Shown: positions 59,698-64,000 of the stretch, piece after piece
Layout: every line of letters begins with the position of its first letter
Numbering within the stretch: position 1 is the stretch's first letter
Assembly (NCBI RefSeq): GCF_030272615.1
Contig: NC_081415.1
Span: forward strand, 267,951,425 to 268,015,424
Reading direction: 5' to 3'
DNA: 64,000 nucleotides
From: Cryptomeria japonica
Taxonomy: Eukaryota > Streptophyta > Pinopsida > Cupressales > Cupressaceae
Translations under genes and position numbers: made by a program
The notes under the pieces: model-generated
Databases searched by the model: none
Told to the model about the DNA's origin: nothing
The model's input: only the letters and a program-made list of their open reading frames with translations

Positions 59698-60970
59698 TTG
59701 GTGATAATTCCCTTGGGACTACCCCCAAAGAGAGGATTTGAGCACACCATTGATTTAGAAGGAGCAAAACTTGTGATCACCACACCTTATAGGCACCCTC
59801 AAAAATTCAAAGAGGAAATTGATAAAATCATCAAAGAATTACTTGAGATGGGGCATATCCAACCTAATTCTAGCCCTTTTGCCTCCTTAGTGATGCTAGT
59901 AAAGAAAAAAGATGGCACTATGAGAATGTGCATAGACTATAGGGCCTTAAACAAAAAGACAATAAAAAACTGCGACCCCATTCCAAGAATTGATGAACTC
60001 CATGGAGCAAAATACTTCTCCAAAATTGATCTATGGTTCAGATATCACCAAATAAGAATGAGAAAAGAAGACATTCCAAAGACAACTTTTAGGTGTCACT
60101 ATAGGCACTTCGAATTTTTGGTCCTATCCTTTGGCCTAACCAATGCTCCCGCAACATTTCAATTGTGTATGAACCATATAATCCAAAAACAACTAAGGAG
60201 ATTCCTGCTAATCTTCTTTGTTGACATTCTGATTTACAATTGAACATGGGAAGAACATCTCAGGAAGTTTTGAGCATTTTGGAACAAGAGTCATTATATG
60301 CCAAAGCCTCCAAATGTGAGTTTGGGATGGGAGAGATCCTTTACCTTGGCTGTAAGATCAATGCACAAGGAGCGAGTGTGAGAAAATTGGAGCCATTAAG
60401 GAGTGGCTGCAACCAAGAACCTTAACCCATCTACAGGGTTTTGTGGGACTATGTAGTTACTACCAGCGATTTGTAAAGGGATTTTCCAACTTGCTGCTCC
60501 ACTCATGGACTTAACCAAAAAGGGAGCCTTTTTGTGGAATGAAACAACTCAATAGGCCTTTGAGAAACTAAAAGAGGTAATGAGCTCGTGCCCCATTCGA
60601 GCCATTTCCAATTTTTCATTACCTTTTGAATTGCAGTGTGATACATTTGGGGAGGGCATTGGAGCAGTCCTTATGCAAAATAAACATCCAATCACATATG
60701 AAAGATGCAAGATCACCAAAACTGAGAGACATTATTCCATCTATGATAAGGAGATGTTAGCCATCATGCACACCCTAACCAAGTTCAGACAGTATTTATT
60801 TTGTTGAAAGTTTAATGTTAAAATATATCACAATAGCGTGAGATTCTTTTTGAACCAAAATGACCTAAATGGAAGACAACATAAGTGGGTAAGCAGGATA
60901 CAAGCCTACAACTTTGACATTGAATACATGAAAGAGACCAATAATATCAATGCAGATGCTCTCTTGTTGT
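59698..60970 (+). pseudogene. Chromovirus reverse transcriptase and RNase H (element E)
   Basis: The open frame 59698-60243 covers [72 protein letters not shown] and the catalytic box. The box reads FFVDILIYN where FFDD or FADD is expected, so one aspartate is Val. RNase H follows in another frame: LQCDTFGEGIGAVLMQNKHPI, ERHYSIYDKEMLAIM (60580-60807), then KWVSRIQAYNFDIEYM and an ADALL ending. Stops and frame changes occur near 60243, 60425 and 60807. Confidence 0.87.
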
Positions 60971-60978
60971 GACCCCAC

Positions 60979-62050
60979 TTGAACTCCATGACAAGCATAA
61001 CAGTCAATTGGAAGAATGACATAATTGCTAAATACGTGAAGGATCCACAAGCTAATTATATCCTAGAAGGAAACATGCCCACTAAAGACTATAGAATAGT
61101 AGAAGAGCTTACGTTATACAAGAATAGAATATTCCTTGTACCCAACTCAAGAATGAAAAACAAGATCATCAAGGAATCCCACAACATTCCTTTAGCCAGC
61201 CACCAGGGGTACTGCAAGACCAGCAAACAAGCAAGGGAAAAATAATCTTGGAAAGGTCTCAAGAAGGATGTCCTTAAACATGTACAAGAGTGTGTAACCT
61301 GTCAAAGAAATAAAGCTGAGCATAACCACCTAACTGGTCTTCTACAACTGTTAGCAATTCCAAATAAAAAATGGGAAAACATCTCTATGGACTTCATAAC
61401 GTGATTACCCAAGGTTCAAGGTTGTATATATATAATAGTCGACCGCCTCACATTCACACACTTCATAGCAATATCTACTGAGTATTGAGCTCCCCAAATA
61501 GCCGAGGTTTTCTTTAAAGAAATCTTTAGATTACATGGCCTTCCAAGAAACTTTGTCAGTGATAGAGATAGTTGATTCTTCAACTTATTCTGGCAAGAAC
61601 TCTTCCATTTAGCAGGAATTGAACTTATTCCTAGTACGAGTTATCACCCTCAGATAGATTGACAAACAGAGATTGTTAACAAATGGGTAGAGGGATATTT
61701 GAGAAATTATGTCACAGGCCAACAGAATGCATAGATAAAATGGTTACGCCTTGGTGAATACTGCTACAATACCACCCACCACATGTCAATCGGGATGAGT
61801 CCGTTCATGGCATCATATGGTTATGAAGAGACTTGTTTTGGGAGTTTGGTTCTTCAAGAAAGTTGAGTGCCAGGGGCCAAGGATTTTGTGCAGCAAAGTA
61901 TGGACATCATGAACACACTCAAGGACAATTTGCATCATGCACAAAATCAATAGAAATCTATGCTGATCAGAACTGAACTGAAAGAACCTTTGAAGTTGGA
62001 GACTTGGTTTTCTTACGGCTACAACCTTACAAGTAGTGTTCAATTAAAGC
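60979..62050 (+). pseudogene. Chromovirus integrase (element E)
   Basis: An H-H-C-C zinc-binding region is present (SHNIPLASHQGYCKT, then CVTCQRNKAEH). The core has WENISMDFIT, HGLPRNFVSDRDS and QTEIVNKWVEGYLRNY, so the D, D and E positions of the triad can all be read. MSPFMASYGYEE and the DFVQQ-containing helix follow. About nine stops break the frame. Confidence 0.85.
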
Positions 62051-62057
62051 TAGTGGA

Positions 62058-62263
62058 GTGGAGAAGCTAAAACCCCAATTTTATGGACCATTCAAGATTC
62101 TAAGGAGAATAGGTGAAGTGGCCTACGAATTGGAACTGCCAGGGAACAACAGAACCCATAGTGTCTTCCATGTATCCCAACTCAAAAAGGTCCTAGGGCA
62201 ACATGTTATCCTATGTGTGGAACTACCTCCTCTTGATGATGAAGGTAAATTAATTTTGGAGCT
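62058..62263 (+). pseudogene. Chromovirus integrase C-terminal (GPY/F-like) segment, left of solo LTR
   Basis: The frame from 62058 reads [25 protein letters not shown] and [16 protein letters not shown], the standard segment before the chromodomain, and reaches the GAG codon at 62259-62261. There a solo LTR begins. Six codons later the host frame would have continued into the chromodomain now found at 63812. Confidence 0.85.
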
Positions 62264-63811
62264 TGTAATGTCTCTTCTAGACACTTATAATTCTTAAAAG
62301 ACAATGTCTGGCTCTCTGATTTATATGATTAAGTATAAGGCAGTGAAATGATATACTTACGTTATTAAGAAAATGCTATACACAATGAGATAGATGTTAT
62401 TGCCTATGACAATATAGATTGCTGTTCCAGATTTTTCTATGAAGATATGCAAAGGTTATGGAGCTGTTCCTAATTTCAATCTTTGGATGTATGCAGCCTG
62501 ATTTGCCTTATGAAAGCTATTGCTCAATATAGCGATCCAATAATGGGTGTAGATAAAAATATAAAAGATAATTGATGCCTTTTGGAATGATGCTTGATTT
62601 CCCTTTAATATGCCATGAAGGGATATGGTTATGAATATTGCAACTCTTCATTATCTTTAGCAGATCGCACCCTTTGGTTACTGATTGTTTAACTCTTGGT
62701 GATCGTACCTTTCCCTCCTAACTAATCGCTACATTAGTTAATCTTTATTTTCTTAAGAAATGACAAAAGAATAGTAAGTCGATGCTTGAGCGATCACTAT
62801 AATCACTCAACATAACATACTTCTCACAGCTGCAAAGAATATATAATAGATGTCACTGCTTTTATTGTACCATTATTGCTATCTCTTAAATCACTCCCAT
62901 ATAATGCTTTCATCTTGGAATCGATGCCATTGTTTATAAACCATTATATTTTATAAGTGTTCTAGGCAGACCATAAGCGCTGACTAATAATATCGATGAC
63001 TATCTTTTCCTAAGTCTTTATGACTTCATCACTTGAATGTCTGATGACACTGGTTAATGTGGTGGTCTGCCTATTCATACTTTTATAGGGATTCTTATCG
63101 TGATCTGGCTGAAGGTTCTTTAATACTAATAAAATTGATATGTTTGCAAGAATCAATATTTTTTGATAGCTGAAGGGTATCGAGACATTCCACAGTTCTA
63201 TATTCTGACCATCAGTGATCATCTCTTAACAATGCTAATCGCCATCTCTTGATTCATAATGATTTTCATCATTAACTGATATTGCTCGAGGAATATCGAT
63301 TATCAACGTGAGCAACTTAGATACGGATATGATAGATATTGTTCTACCAATATAGAGGGGTCGTTTATATCTTTGGTGATCTGAATATGATAATCTATGT
63401 TGGTTCTGTATATGAGATATGTTTTACGTATGGAATACTTATTGCTTCATAATGTCTTGGATAGGATGTTCGTGCCAATGAAATAACAATATGCTGAGCC
63501 CACATCACAATTAAAAGCAACATTACATACTTCATTATAAACTAACCTCCCAGGTGTTGTGACCTAATGTAAAAATTATGTTTATAATTTATAATATATA
63601 AATTATGTTTAATTTATTTTTTTATTTGAATATTTCAAGAATATTATTAGTAATAATCATTAATTAAATAATAATATTTAATGAACAAATAAATTTCAAA
63701 TAATCATTCGTTGATAAATATTATAATTTATATTATATTAATTAATAAATAATAATTGCTTCATTTAGGATATATAATTATATATATAGCAATCAAGGAG
63801 GGGACATGATA
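62264..63811 (+). repeat. Solo LTR inserted into chromovirus E
   Basis: A 1,548-bp insert starts TGTAATGTCTC and ends AGGGGACATGATA (the final CA decayed to TA). Its end aligns with the end of element E's own LTR (AGGGGACATTACA), suggesting a related family. Flanks are GAGCT (62259-62263) and GAGCC (63812-63816), a 5-bp target duplication with one mismatch. Coding on the two sides belongs to one protein, which supports the boundaries. Internal frames are chance. Confidence 0.8.
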
Positions 63812-63987
63812 GAGCCTGAAACCATCCTCAATATGTAAGAGAAGAGATAAAGGAATTAGACTATCCCTGAATTCTTGGTCAAATGGAAAGGCCTTCCTAT
63901 AAAAGATGCTACATGGGAAGGAGAAGAGATATTCAATCATCCAAAGTTGAAATTGCTTGAGGTCAAGCAATCTTGGGAAGGGCGGAC
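63812..63987 (+). pseudogene. Chromodomain at the end of chromovirus pol (element E)
   Basis: After the solo LTR, the same protein resumes with EPETIL and runs into EFLVKWKGLPIKDATWEGE and HPKLKLLEVKQSW. The aromatic residues around VKWKG and ATWE are those of chromoviral chromodomains, which bind histone marks to guide integration. Three stops occur in the linker before EFLVKW. The coding sequence ends about where the polypurine tract and 3' LTR begin. Confidence 0.85.
63975..63987 (+). other. Polypurine tract of chromovirus E
   Basis: GGGAAGGGCGGAC directly precedes TGTCATGCC, the same start as the 5' LTR at 56614. Confidence 0.8.
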
Positions 63988-64000
63988 TGTCATGCCTCTG
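63988..64000 (+). repeat. First 13 bases of 3' LTR of chromovirus E
   Basis: TGTCATGCCTCTG matches the 5' LTR start TGTCATGCCCTCG at the first nine bases and continues outside the window. Confidence 0.75.

Larger units (their letters stand above)
56614..64000 (+). mobile_element. Ty3/gypsy chromovirus element E (3' LTR cut by window end)
   Basis: The 5' LTR (56614-57758), primer site, gag, protease, reverse transcriptase, RNase H, integrase, chromodomain, polypurine tract and first 13 bases of the 3' LTR are in order on the plus strand. Many frameshifts and stops show decay. A separate solo LTR (62264-63811) is inserted near the end of pol. The element lies in the likely first intron of the translocator gene, same orientation. 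Confidence 0.9.

Overview
The window looks like intergenic sequence from a large, repeat-rich seed-plant nuclear genome. Signs of this are plant-type Ty1/copia and Ty3/gypsy elements with iMet-type primer sites, a chromovirus, an antisense plant mobile domain (PMD), a hAT relative, a tRNA-derived SINE, a TRIM, and long AT-rich spacers. A conifer is my best guess from the density and nesting of old elements, but nothing here proves it. No rRNA gene, tRNA gene or CRISPR array was seen. The only likely host-gene piece is one exon of a triose-phosphate/nucleotide-sugar translocator family gene at about 54.9 kb.

Layout. 1-2330: 3' end of a Ty3/gypsy (probably Tat-like) element with an antisense PMD relic, two tandem-repeat blocks, a polypurine tract and a 3' LTR. 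2335-2850: minus-strand LINE fragment. 2890-3824 and 12866-13165: two halves of an unknown coiled-coil reading frame split by copia element A (3825-12865, minus strand, both LTRs, decayed gag-pol). 13763-18610: two hAT-family transposase relics, one a partial copy of the other. 20630-21013: a TRIM. 21832-22126: a SINE with a perfect 15-bp target duplication. 25646 to about 27055: solo LTR. 27668-33501: copia element B (plus strand, TSD TGATA, gag largely deleted). 35524 to about 39120: decayed Ty3/gypsy element C. 39803-40479: long CT/AT microsatellite, split by element D (40480-48303, minus strand), the youngest element, which carries only gag and protease-type coding. 48.5-51.3 kb: palindromes, microsatellites and an LTR-like segment. 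51.3-54.9 kb: AT-rich spacer. 54917-55003: translocator exon 1. 56614-64000: chromovirus element E (plus strand), itself broken by a solo LTR at 62264-63811; its 3' LTR begins 13 bases before the window ends.

How it fits together. Most of the window is a record of insertion into insertion. Elements A, B, C and E carry stops, frameshifts or lost catalytic residues and should be immobile by themselves. Element D keeps two long overlapping frames: Gag, then a frame with a zinc-knuckle-like motif, a protease-like domain and a long proline/arginine-rich tail. It has no reverse transcriptase or integrase, so it would depend on enzymes from another element. The overlap holds a TTTAAAC heptamer in the correct phase for -1 frameshifting into the second frame. 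Element D and its possible frameshift are the most unusual things here.
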